Shown in pieces: positions 1-7,268 of a stretch of DNA of 11,351 nucleotides (positions are counted from its first letter, which is position 1; every line of letters starts with the position of its first letter). A model generated the notes under the pieces. That model was not told the DNA's origin and did no database searches. It was given only the letters and a program-made list of their open reading frames with translations. The stretch covers positions 1-11,351 of the forward strand of contig JAGFNK010001296.1 of NCBI GenBank assembly GCA_025769875.1. Direction: 5' to 3'. Position numbers and translations under genes: made by a program. Origin of the DNA: Russula earlei (taxonomy: Eukaryota; Basidiomycota; Agaricomycetes; Russulales; Russulaceae).

Positions 1-737
1 ATGTGCACGCCACCTATCCCATGAAGACTGTGATGAGCTGTTCTGGTTTGGACTCCACCTGGACAACTGCAAGATGGGTTTCCTGATGTCTCGACCCCTT
101 GCATATGGACAAGCAACAAAGAATCTATATTGACCTCCAAGAGGTGTTTGAGACTGCAATCAACATCTTCTCTCAAGACCCCTGTGACATTCAGTGGGAA
201 TGCAAACTTGGCTCTTGTGACAAAGACAACTTGGACTTGACATACTCTTCACCCACCATCAGCTCCACATTGCCCACTCCTGCTCCCATTGTCCCTGCCA
301 TCCCCACACATCCAACATTGTCCAGCATCACCTCCATGTCGCCAGCTCCAGCTCCTGCCCTGCCTGCTTCCATCACTTGAATGTTTCACATCCAGTCCCA
401 TCTGTTGCCACATCCGCCCAAGCTCCGGCCCAGCCTGCCTTGCCCACCATCCCTCCTCCTTCCATTGTCATTCCAGCTGCCACCCTTCCTCTCCATCACC
501 ATTGCTGACACCTCCACCATTACTGATGCTGCAGCACAAGCAGTCACGACTGCCACCACAACTCAAACACAAAAGGCTCAAAACCCTCACATTCAGATGC
601 TTGACCAAGGATGGTCAGAATTTCAACCCCCCAGGAGATGTAAGGTATGGGATCCGGCTGAACACAAAATCATGTGTGTAGCAGTAGCACCCACAACATG
701 TCATATCTTGACCTTTCTGAAACCTCTTTCTTTGTGA
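1..737 (+). pseudogene. A1: decayed gag-like retroelement gene, 5' truncated by window edge
   Basis: The stretch aligns by eye with the gag-like protein at 4720 onward: a Cys-Asp...FW-GLH-DN block in the frame starting at base 2, then Lys-Gln-Gln-Arg...EVFET...FSQ-PCDIQ in the frame starting at 99. These blocks are one protein in the other copy, so an extra base near 75-78 (ATGGGTTTCC here, ATGGTCTCC there) shifts the frame. A TGA at 378-380 interrupts the same frame, which then reopens to 737. The middle is Pro/Ser/Thr/Ala-rich low complexity. The tail (QTQKAQN...QMLDQGW, about 560-640) matches the tail of the second copy at 6550-6600. This is the capsid-type gag of an LTR retroelement, inferred from the pattern Q-DI-EY---F seen in full in the second copy. 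It is non-functional as read. The family is not one I can name. Confidence 0.72.
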
Positions 738-988
738 TTCTCACATCTGTCTGCATAGGCCAAGAAGACAAACAAGTGTGCGCAACCCTGCTTGTTCCCT
801 TCTCAGTTCCTCTCTGTTCGTACCCACCTTCGGATCGTAGCAACAGTGCACCCTGTGTGGCTCACTACAGTAGTTCAGAGGCTGAGGAGTGCAGTGCAGA
901 GCGGTCACTGAGGACACTGGAACTTCTGGACCCATTCATTGCTGTGAAGGATCTGTGGTTATCCTGTCCAGTGCCACATGTCTGCTGA
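674..988 (+). pseudogene. A1: continuation downstream of gag-like region, unrecognised
   Basis: This open stretch of about 104 codons lies in a different frame from the preceding gag-like segment and overlaps its end by about 60 bases. It probably continues the same decayed polyprotein after another frameshift. It is Ser/Cys/Leu-rich with no motif I recognise. Just past its stop, a third frame at about 958-1005 reads leucine-leucine-Asn-Thr-Gly-Ser, which resembles a retropepsin LLDTGS loop with Asp changed to Asn. That is weak and may be chance. The stretch stops where LTR 1 begins at 999, so the A1 element appears cut there. Confidence 0.35.
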
Positions 989-1047
989 ACACTGGTAGTG
1001 TAACGGCATCGCGACCGTTAGAGCGTTAGCTCAGGGTTCAGTGGGGG

Positions 1048-1066
1048 CCAAGTCCCTGTGACTTGG
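1048..1066. repeat. Perfect 7-bp stem-loop within direct repeats in LTR 1
   Basis: CCAAGTC (1048-1054) and GACTTGG (1060-1066) are perfect inverted repeats with a five-base loop. They lie between two direct repeats of GGGTTCA(G/A)TGGGGGCC that start at about 1034 and 1073. GGTTCAAGGGTT also occurs at about 1065 and again at about 1101. In the element's orientation this is the U5 end of the LTR. Confidence 0.5.
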
Positions 1067-1334
1067 TTCAAGGGTTCAATGGGGGCCGGCTCAAGAGGGC
1101 CGGTTCAAGGGTTTAGCGTCTCAAGGCTGAGTCAGACAATGACTCAGTCCGCAGACAGAGTCGATCTTCTGGTTTCACAGAAGAGGAGGACGATGAGAGA
1201 GAGGGAGAGGAGGAAGAGGAACACAAGGGTTCCTTGCGGTGTGCTCAGGTCAAGCAGGGTAAAGGCCAGCACAAGCAAGTTGTGATTGAGAGAGTATACA
1301 AGGCAAGGGATGCGACAGGAAATGGGACAAAGCT

Positions 1335-1357
1335 AAGCTTGGGGCATTCCCCAGCTT
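1335..1357. repeat. Hairpin just downstream of the LTR 1 TATA box
   Basis: AAGCTTGGGG (1335-1344) and CCCCAGCTT (1349-1357) pair around a CATT loop with one bulged T. In minus orientation it falls within about 30 bases after the TATA-like box, so it would sit at the very start of the transcript and again near its 3' end. Confidence 0.45.
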
Positions 1358-1366
1358 CTACAGGCG

Positions 1367-1374
1367 CTTAAATA
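1367..1374 (-). promoter_or_regulatory. TATA-like box of LTR 1
   Basis: The minus strand reads TATTTAAG, about 215 bases into the LTR from its U3 end at 1590. The corresponding place in LTRs 2 and 3 carries TATATAAG followed by similar sequence. The assignment is by position and base content only. Confidence 0.4.
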
Positions 1375-1450
1375 CTGTATGTGGCAAGGCTGTACAGTAC
1401 CATAAGCAGAACAATAGATAAAGGTAGGCCAATAGCAAAAGTAACTCGAC

Positions 1451-1490
1451 AATAGGTGAAACACAACAAGTGAAACGCAATAGGTGAAAC
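1451..1490. repeat. GTGAAAC direct repeats in U3 of LTR 1
   Basis: AATAGGTGAAAC occurs at 1451-1462 and 1479-1490, and the core GTGAAAC recurs between them at 1470-1476. They lie upstream of the TATA box in the minus-strand sense, where LTR enhancer repeats usually sit. Confidence 0.5.
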
Positions 1491-1590
1491 AATAGGGGAT
1501 CACCATCAAGGGATGAAACAGTAACCACGGAGACAAGGATAACAAAGAAGGACAATAATGGACGAACCGACAGAGGGGTAAATCATAACA

Positions 1591-1611
1591 TCATGCCCCC
1601 TTCATGCTTAG
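1591..1611 (-). other. Polypurine tract of element B
   Basis: The minus strand reads GAAGGGGGCATGA directly before the TGTTATG start of LTR 1. It closely resembles the tract of element C (AGAGGGGATGAA before TGTTACG). A purine run at this spot primes plus-strand DNA synthesis in LTR retroelements. Confidence 0.6.
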
Positions 1612-1620
1612 TTCTCCGAA

Positions 1621-2110
1621 CTAATCGGTCTCAGGGCCCGACTCACGGAGTTCATCGCCCTCGACCTCTGGCCACATGCTCTGGGGTCCCATGGCTCTAG
1701 GGCAGAAATCCCTGTAGCTCCGGTGGGTCCTCCTGAGGATGCAATCCACTTGTCCGCTGCAATTAGTATGAGGTCTGTTACAGTCCTTGTTCCAGTGCCC
1801 CCTGGTGTTGCAGTGTTTGCAGATGTGCTGCCGTTTCTGGAGTTGGTGACGCTGTGCTTTAGTCATTTGTGCGGGGGTGAGAGGGGTGTTGGGGGTACTG
1901 GTGTCATCAGAGAACATTTGAGGGAAGTGGGAGGGTGACCCCGTGGGAGCATCGTTTTGGGACTGGTCGACGACACGGGGAGTGTCAAGACTCACTGTTG
2001 AACTATCCAGTTCAAGAGCGAGGGATAAGCTCAAAGACGAGTCGGTAGACGTCCAAGACCGCATGGGCAAGAAGTAGAGTCCAGAGTAGTAACAGATACC
2101 AGAGGGGTAT
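1621..2110 (-). pseudogene. Element B gag, C-terminal half with CCHC zinc knuckle
   Basis: The frame is open from the LTR 2 junction at 2110 down to a stop at 1621-1623. Numbered from the codon at 2070, it holds a Ser/Thr/Pro-rich stretch, a basic Lys/Arg/Gln segment (about 70-82), then the zinc knuckle C84-x2-C87-x4-H92-x4-C97, with further Cys at 104, 110 and 123 and His at 116 that could form a second zinc site. Such knuckles belong to the nucleocapsid part of retroelement Gag and bind the element's RNA. There is no real start codon: upstream the frame runs into LTR 2, and TAA appears as soon as LTR sequence begins. It is the 3' half of the gag whose 5' half lies at 2953-4190. The stop is only about 30 bases from LTR 1, so no pol follows. 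Confidence 0.72.
2106..2110. repeat. Target-site duplication, left copy (GGTAT)
   Basis: GGTAT directly abuts the TGTTACTG end of LTR 2 and recurs at 2953-2957. On the minus strand both copies lie in the same codon phase of element B gag, so removing 2106-2952 rejoins the two gag halves in frame. Confidence 0.55.
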
Positions 2111-2215
2111 TGTTACTGTGAGAGTCAAGCAATCACGCAGGGAAGAGGCCAGGGTAGTCACAAGGGGACAGTCCTTAAAGGAGTATCCCAGGAATAGAGA
2201 GTGCCGTAAACAAAT

Positions 2216-2235
2216 GGACAGTCTGAGGACTGTCC
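2216..2235. repeat. Perfect 8-bp stem-loop beside TATA box, LTR 2
   Basis: GGACAGTC, loop TGAG, GACTGTCC. The same element in a slightly eroded form (GGACAGTC TGAC GACTGCCA) is at 7108-7127 in LTR 3, at the same distance from the TATA box. In the transcript it would fall just after the start site and again near the 3' end. Confidence 0.6.
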
Positions 2236-2240
2236 GCTAC

Positions 2241-2259
2241 TTTATTGAGCGCTTATATA
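2241..2259 (-). promoter_or_regulatory. LTR 2 TATA box (TATATAAG) with AATAAA signal just after
   Basis: On the minus strand TATATAAG occupies 2252-2259. AATAAA follows at 2241-2246, a possible polyadenylation signal in the R region. The same layout, with the AATAAA degraded, is in LTR 3 at 7130-7149. Confidence 0.5.
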
Positions 2260-2341
2260 CTACAAGAGAACTGCTAAATAGGGAACAAGTCGTAACCTTG
2301 TTATCAAGCACAATAGAGTGATGAGTAAGAAGTCGGGGGAT

Positions 2342-2375
2342 GCTTACTGAGCATGCTCAGTCATGCTCAGTAAGC
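2342..2375. repeat. 14-bp perfect inverted repeat in U3 of LTR 2
   Basis: GCTTACTGAGCATG (2342-2355) and its exact reverse complement (2362-2375) flank a 6-base spacer. The overlapping 16-mer at 2346-2361 is itself a perfect palindrome. The core TTACTGAGC recurs in U3 of LTR 3 at about 7251-7260. This looks like a cluster of protein-binding sites or a cruciform. Confidence 0.6.
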
Positions 2376-2421
2376 TGCTGAGTAAGAAGACTCTTCTTGA
2401 TGAGTAAGAGCTTCCATTGTC

Positions 2422-2450
2422 CACGTGTTCACTGCTTTAGTGCACGTGCA
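2422..2450. promoter_or_regulatory. Paired CACGTG boxes in U3 of LTR 2
   Basis: CACGTG occurs at 2422-2427 and, inside the palindrome TGCACGTGCA, at 2441-2450. The two boxes are 21 bases apart, two helical turns. CACGTG is the classic site for basic helix-loop-helix activators in fungi. Function is inferred from the sequence only. Confidence 0.4.
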
Positions 2451-2548
2451 AGCACCTGATTCATTTCCTGTTAGTTAGTTTAGGGCCGGTCATTTGAGGA
2501 CTTGTAGTTTGGTTAGGGAATAGTGATCTCTTATAAGGCCCTTATATA

Positions 2549-2720
2549 GTTCTATTAGGGTCCTTAGAGTCGACCCTAATACTTCTATTAAGGTCCTTAG
2601 TGTTGCCTTATAGTTCGTTCTATAGTTATTAGAGTTGGTCTAATAACGCGTTGTAGGGCCTTTGATACTAAGTTAGTACCTATTGTAGAGTTCCTAGGGT
2701 CGTTCCAAAGGGTCCTTAGG
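2549..2720. repeat. Degenerate repeats with GGTCCTTAG core in LTR 2
   Basis: TTCTATTAGGGTCCTTAG (about 2550-2567) and TTCTATTAAGGTCCTTAG (2583-2600) are 33 bases apart. The core GGTCCTTAG recurs at 2711-2719 and a related GGGTCCTTC at about 2906. Together with many TATAG, CTAAT and CCTAG words these make a diverged repeat field in the U3 region. Confidence 0.5.
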
Positions 2721-2952
2721 AAGGCCCTAATGCTGTCTTTTGTTGCTAGAAGGGTTGCCTTTAAGTGGGGCTTGCTGTATGTTGATTGTGCCGAGAATCG
2801 CTCGCGCAACAATGCGCGCGCGATATTGTGGACACCTCTACTCACCCCTTTTGCTCGTGTGAACAGGGTGACACCATAGAGACCAGGTTTCCTCCTATCA
2901 GGAAGGGTCCTTCAAGGGCCCTCTCCGGAGAATGGTTCATGACAGGGAGGAA

Positions 2953-2957
2953 GGTAT
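2953..2957. repeat. Target-site duplication, right copy (GGTAT)
   Basis: Partner of the GGTAT at 2106-2110. On the minus strand the surrounding CAATACC is shared with the left junction and the codon phase is the same. Confidence 0.5.
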
Positions 2958-4190
2958 TGGAGTGGAGGGGTCAGGGAGAGAGGGGGGTGAATGGACGGTG
3001 AAGGGGAAGTGGATGACTCCTTCGAGTCCTCAATCTTGTCGTAGCTCCCTGCCAGTGAGTAATATGGTCCAGTGTCGCGGGTGAGCCCCCCATCAGTCAT
3101 CAAGTTATCGAGTTGATGGCGAACTCAGACAGAAGTGTTGTTGGCCCGAAGGCGACTGTGGATGGTGGCGACTTCTTTAGTGTGGGACTGGATTTCATGG
3201 AGTCGATCAGCGAGTTGCCCTTGAAGGATGCTTAGCGCCCCTTGGATAGAGGCACGCTTGCCCTCCAAGACTTTTAACTTGAAAGAGCTGGTACGGAGAC
3301 GGTAGACGTCGGCAAGAGCACCGGGGTCATGGAGGTTTTCAAGGGCTTGGGCAGCATCAAAATGGAAGGGGTGGTCCTCAATGAGGAGGCGGAGGTCAGA
3401 GGCAGAGACAGAGGGATGAGGGGCAGAGACAACGGGCCGGGCGATGAGTTTTTCTCCATAAGTGGGTTCTCCTCGACCCATAGTCCCTAGAAGCATGGGT
3501 TCGTCGTTATATAAGGCGACACGTAAGTAGGGTAATAGGCGCTTTCGCCCATTAACGTGAATGTAAAAAGGGGGAACATGCATGTAAGGTTCGTAAACAA
3601 ACCACGGGGGGCCAGGGTGAGTGGGGTCTACTTCGGTCGGGGTTGGCGAGGGTGTCCCTTCTCGGATGGCGAGTGGGTTGAGGGTAGCCGCAAGGTCTTG
3701 GACCTTGGTCTCGTCTGGGACGATGAAGGTTTGTTGGTCGATGATGTGTTGAATGACTTCGGGTGAGAGGGGTTCCTGTTTGATGGTGGGGGAAGGGGTA
3801 AGGATAGGAAGAGGGGATGAGCTAGAGACGGGGGACGACATGGGAGTGTTGTATGTAGAGGTAGCGTGTTCGTGGTGCCAGGCTGACCACTCGGAAGGAG
3901 TGGGGGTATTTATGTAGGCTGATCGTGTGATGTGGTTCCACACTAAATCTGTAAGTACTGCTCTTCGTACGGGTAAATGAAACTCAGAGAAACAGGGGTC
4001 CGTCATAAGTAATTGAAAACCGCGGAAGTTGCCAGGAGAAAGAATTCCAGAAAAGAGTTGTTCTCTGGCGGCTAAATTGAAAATTGTATATCCACGGTCG
4101 GGGATAGCGGGGTCGTTAACAGAATAAGAAGGGGGGTTACGTGAGTTATTGCCATTTTCAGCACACTTGGCGGAGCTTGAATTCCACCCA
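2953..4190 (-). pseudogene. Element B gag, N-terminal and central part, with in-frame TGA
   Basis: The frame is open from about 4190 (after a TGA) to a TGA at 3125-3127, then reopens in the same frame (next ATG at 3100) until the LTR 2 junction. The first ATG is at 4006, but good protein-like sequence (Pro-Ala-Ile-Pro-Asp-Arg-Gly-Tyr...) extends upstream of it, so the true start is lost at the junction with A2. From the ATG: a conserved-looking N-terminal block, a Ser/Pro linker (about 45-75), a central block rich in Pro and aromatics (about 125-190), and a helical, probably coiled-coil end (about 235-290). It contains no enzyme motif. With the zinc-knuckle half at 1621-2110 it makes a Gag of roughly 570 residues. 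TGA could be a CGA-to-TGA mutation, or less likely a readthrough codon. I cannot assign a named family. Confidence 0.62.
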
Positions 4191-4719
4191 AATCAGCACA
4201 GAAACCCCCTCAAACATGCGGGACGAATATCTCCCTCAAAACAGCTTCAATTCATATGAAATTTATTGTCCCTGAATCGCCTGAATGAGGGCTAGGCAGC
4301 CCCATTGTTTTCATGAGATTTGAGTGAGAATTGGTGGAGCTGGACTCAAGCCACCTCCACATGTGTATTAGATGAATTACAACTCAAAATCATGGTCTAT
4401 ATCCATTATTTCTCCCTCATGTTGTACCCATGGGCTTTCTTGAGGCAGCCCCATGGTGTTTTTGACTCAAGTGTTGTGGTGTGCGACATTGTTTCCAGTG
4501 TGATCGGAGTGACGGCCAGCCACTCATTGCCCCTCTCACCTCTCCATTCTGACCATCCTTTGCCCTCATTCCCCCCACACCTGCTGTCTCAGCCGCATCA
4601 GTCGCACCACTCCCTTCCAACTCACATTTGGCCCTCCACACCCACAGTCACAGCCATGCCAGTCACACTGCCTGCGTCGACCTGCCATCTGTCTTCACCA
4701 CGCGCCACACTCCTTCAGC
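4191..4719. other. Junction and presumed 5' leader of A2
   Basis: The B gag frame ends near 4190 and the A2 gag starts at 4720. The stretch between has short open frames but none that looks like protein. AGGCAGCCCCAT occurs at 4294-4305 and 4443-4454. From 4500 on the plus strand is rich in CCC, CAC and CTC words like the rest of A2. It may hold an untranslated leader or an LTR remnant of the A element; I could not find LTR ends. Confidence 0.35.
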
Positions 4720-6602
4720 ATGCCGATTCAGTTAGAATACCTCAAGCTCAAGTGGGATCTGGAGGACCTTATCGCCTCCTTGTCAAGACTCCGCATGTGT
4801 GACCAGGAAGACATAGATGAATACTACTGGAGTTTCAGGGCAATCTGCAGTCCCCTCATCCATGCGTGCCACCTGTGCTATGAAGATTGTGACAAGTCAT
4901 TCTGGCTCGGACTCCACCCGGACAACCACCAGATGGTCTCCCAATGTCTTGGCCCCTGGTGCCTGAACAAACAGCAGAGGCACTTTGTCGATTTCCGAGA
5001 AGTATTCGACACACTAGTCAAGATATTCTCTCAGCGTCCCTGTGACATTCAGCAGGAACACCAACTCTGCTCTGCAAATGAAGACAAAGATGACTACATA
5101 TACCCTGCACCCATGCCCACTCCAGCCTCTGTCCCTACATCATGCACCATCGCCTCCGCCTCGCCTGCCTTGCCCATCATCCCTGCGGTTCCCACCTCAT
5201 CCGCCGTTCCCGTCACCTCGTTCACCGCCACCATCCTCGACTCGCCAGCCATTATCACCTCGGCTCCACCTGCCCTCGCCGTCCCAGCATCGCCCACATT
5301 CACCATCGTCGCCACCTTGTCTGTCCCTGCCGCCATAGCCTCAGCCGTGACATCGCCTATTGCCACTGTCCCCGTCTTTTCCCAACCAGCTCCCGCGCCC
5401 TCGGTGTCGCCTGCTATGGCCACTGTCTCAGCTCCATGCACAACCACCATCTCAACCTCGCCCACAGACATTTTAGCGCCGCCCACCACTTCAGCCCTTG
5501 CAGCCTCGTCTGCCACCCCCACCTTCATCTCATCCGCTCCCACGCCCTCAGTCATCTCGTCACCCTCAGTCTCGTCCATCGCCTCGTCCGTCGCCACAGT
5601 AGCCTCAGTCATGCCAGCCGCCGACTTCGCATCAGTCTCCGTCTTAGCTTTGCCTGTACTCGTCAGATCAGTCAACCACCGCCACCACGCTCTTAGCCTT
5701 GCCAGCTGCCTTAGTCTCGTCAGCCACCGCCGTAGCCTCAGCCTCAGCCACTGACATCTTAGCGCCACACGCTGCTGCCTCCACCACCATCTCACAAGCC
5801 ACCACCGCCACGCCCTTGTCAGCCACAGCCACTGTCACCCCTGCGTCACCCTCAGTTGTCGCCTCCGCCCCGTCCGCCTCCACTGTCGCACCAGCTCAGT
5901 CCGCCACCACCTTCTCAGTCTCAGCCTCAGTCTTCTCAGTCTTAGCCACCGCTTTAGTAGTTTCGCACGACATCAGCACCGCCGCACCGTTGCAACCCCT
6001 CGCCACCAGCACCACCCCAGAAGACCAAGAAGGCCTCAGCCATGAACTTAGCCATGACATGCCACAACAGGAGCAGAAGCCACCGCCACGCCGCCACTGC
6101 AGGAGAAGCAGTTGCCGACACCAACAGCACACCGCACGCCACCTCCAACATCGCCTCCCCATCCATTCGTGCGCTCTTGCCCACATCTGCTGCCGACACC
6201 TGCAGTGGAGACGACCCCGCCACTGCCACCGCAAGATGACAGATCCCACCCCTGCGCAAGCCGCCCCACGCATCCTCTTTCTTGAGTCCTCGCCACCTAC
6301 GTCTCTATCTACAAACTCACGCTCACCGCCTACACCTTCGCTCCTCATCCATGCCTGCTGCCACCACCTGCAATGGAGACGACCACACCGCCACTGCCAC
6401 AAGACAACACCACCGCCATGCAGCCGCCATCTCATCACCGCAGCCCTTGTCTCCATCGCCTCTATTTCCATCGCCCTTGCCTCTTCCATCATTGCCATCG
6501 CCGATCACCACCTTTGCGTCTTCCACAGCACAAGCAGCCGTGACCGCCGCCTCAATTCAGACGCAAAAGGCTCAAAACACTTGCATTCAGACGCTTGACT
6601 GA
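4720..6602 (+). pseudogene. A2: gag-like retroelement gene with long Pro/Ala/Ser/Thr-rich tail
   Basis: ATG at 4720 opens a 344-codon frame. Residues 1-115 form a gag/capsid-like domain with a DIDEYYWSF block (about 31-39), a Cys-rich stretch, a FWLGLHP-type motif (about 61-67) and VFDTLVKIFSQRPCDIQ (about 95-111). This layout is typical of Ty3-type capsid, and all these blocks recur in A1. From about residue 130 the protein becomes almost purely Pro, Ala, Ser, Thr and Val. The 4720 frame stops at 5752-5754; low complexity continues in a second frame to about 6598, and the conserved tail (QTQKAQN...QTLD) ends at 6602 in the third frame, so at least two indels separate domain from tail. I read it as a decayed Gag followed by a disordered linker, not a host mucin or wall protein. 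Confidence 0.66.
6187..6408. repeat. Two copies of a ~54-bp repeat, 168 bp apart, in A2 tail
   Basis: 6187-6240 and 6355-6408 are near-identical (CTGCTGCC-AC-ACCTGCA then TGGAGACGACC and a CCGCCACTGCCAC end). The 168-bp spacing is 56 codons, so the duplication keeps phase. Confidence 0.6.
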
Positions 6603-6958
6603 GGACAGTCAAAGTTTCAAGCCCCTGGGAGGTGTAAGGTAGCCATATGGCTGGCCATGGAATGACATGTGGGAAATGCAATAGGACATGACGCCTCCTC
6701 CTATCCTTTGCCACCTCCCTCTCGTTCCAGGCCATCCACTGGCCACACACCACAAGCCACCTCATGTGTGACATTGAGACCTCAATCGCATCGCCCAGCC
6801 CTCGCCACTGACCACGCGCGTGTCAAGACACGTACTGCTGATCCGTGTGGACTCAGGAGCAGGTGGGCAAGGGTCGGAACAGATGGTACGCGGCGTAGGC
6901 GGTGTTGAACAAGAGGACGAGCCAAATGACTAAGATGTACCAGATGGGGACTGGTACA
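6603..6958 (+). pseudogene. A2: remnant downstream of gag tail
   Basis: After the conserved gag tail the sequence loses any long credible frame. One frame at about 6835-6865 reads Leu-Ile-Arg-Val-Asp-Ser-Gly-Ala-Gly, which recalls a retropepsin DSGA active site at the place a protease would follow gag. It is short and unsupported, so this is a hint only. The remnant ends at LTR 3. Confidence 0.3.
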
Positions 6959-6959
6959 T
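6935..6959. repeat. 9-bp perfect hairpin abutting LTR 3
   Basis: ATGTACCAG (6935-6943) and CTGGTACAT (6951-6959) are perfect inverted repeats around a 7-base loop (ATGGGGA). The second arm ends on the first base of LTR 3. Confidence 0.55.
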
Positions 6960-7107
6960 GTAACTGGAGGCAGAGGCGAAGGTTAGAAGCCAGTGCAACG
7001 AGGGGGCTTTAAACAAGGCGGTCGTAGAAGAGTACCTTGGAAGCGAGAGGAGTCTTTAAACTGAGCGGTCGCGGGGGAGTACCCAGGAAGATGAGAGTAT
7101 CACAAAT

Positions 7108-7127
7108 GGACAGTCTGACGACTGCCA
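7108..7127. repeat. Stem-loop beside LTR 3 TATA box, homologous to LTR 2
   Basis: GGACAGTC, loop TGAC, GACTGCCA. Six of eight pairs hold here versus eight of eight in LTR 2. Flanking words (ACAAATGGACAGTCTGA) are identical in both LTRs. Confidence 0.55.
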
Positions 7128-7140
7128 TGCTTCATTGGGG

Positions 7141-7149
7141 CTTATATAC
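7141..7149 (-). promoter_or_regulatory. TATA box of LTR 3
   Basis: The minus strand reads GTATATAAG at the same place as in LTR 2, about 500 bases into the LTR. Transcription would run toward lower coordinates. Confidence 0.5.
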
Positions 7150-7268
7150 AGTGTACAGGGTCGATTACAAAGCACTGGGACTATTCTAGACTCTTTGGTA
7201 CCATCCAATAGGACTACAGAGGCATAAACTTGCTTATGTCAAGTTTCAGGCTTACTGAGCGCATTACT

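Larger units (their letters stand above)
999..1590 (-). mobile_element. LTR 1 (3' LTR of element B, minus orientation)
   Basis: On the minus strand the segment begins TGTTATGATT (plus 1590 downward) and ends CCGTTACA (plus 999), giving the TG...CA ends of an LTR with a short imperfect terminal inverted repeat. A G-rich purine tract lies immediately outside the 1590 end, where a 3' LTR should have its polypurine tract. A TATTTAAG box is at 1367-1374. GTGAAAC is repeated three times upstream of it, a hairpin follows just downstream at 1335-1357, and a GA-rich tract lies at about 1179-1221. The length of 592 bp is ordinary for an LTR. No second copy is in the window, so the 999 boundary rests on termini and on where A1 is cut. 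It lacks the 31-bp modules of LTR 3 and the long inverted repeat of LTR 2. Confidence 0.6.
2111..2944 (-). mobile_element. LTR 2: apparent solo LTR inside element B gag
   Basis: On the minus strand it starts TGTCATGAACC (plus 2944 downward) and ends CAGTAACA (plus 2111). The start resembles LTR 3 (TGTTACGAACC). The block around the TATA box at 2252-2259, with the stem-loop at 2216-2235, aligns well with 7101-7149 of LTR 3. There is no coding capacity, purine tract or second LTR, so it reads as a solo LTR, the usual product of recombination between the two LTRs of a full element. It splits the gag reading frame of element B. The outer GGTAT repeat touches the left end exactly, but eight extra bases (GGGAGGAA, 2945-2952) lie between the right end and the other repeat copy, which is unexplained. 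Confidence 0.68.

Noticed and set aside
1020..1080. tRNA-like A and B box words (TAGCTCAG, GGTTCAA) in LTR 1
   Set aside because: No cloverleaf can be folded and the words fall in local direct repeats; a tRNA or SINE is not supported.
1333..1555. Minus-strand open frames rich in Phe, Leu, Tyr and Cys that look membrane-like
   Set aside because: They lie fully within LTR 1 U3, and hydrophobic content comes from T-rich repeats.
5094..5795. Long minus-strand open frame (233 codons) rich in Ala, Glu, Gly, Thr
   Set aside because: It is the mirror of the C-rich low-complexity tract of A2; composition follows from the plus strand and no domain is present.
5896..6498. Minus-strand open frame of 200 codons rich in Trp, Arg and Cys
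   Set aside because: Trp, Arg and Cys richness is what CCA/GCC-rich sequence gives on the opposite strand; no family resemblance.
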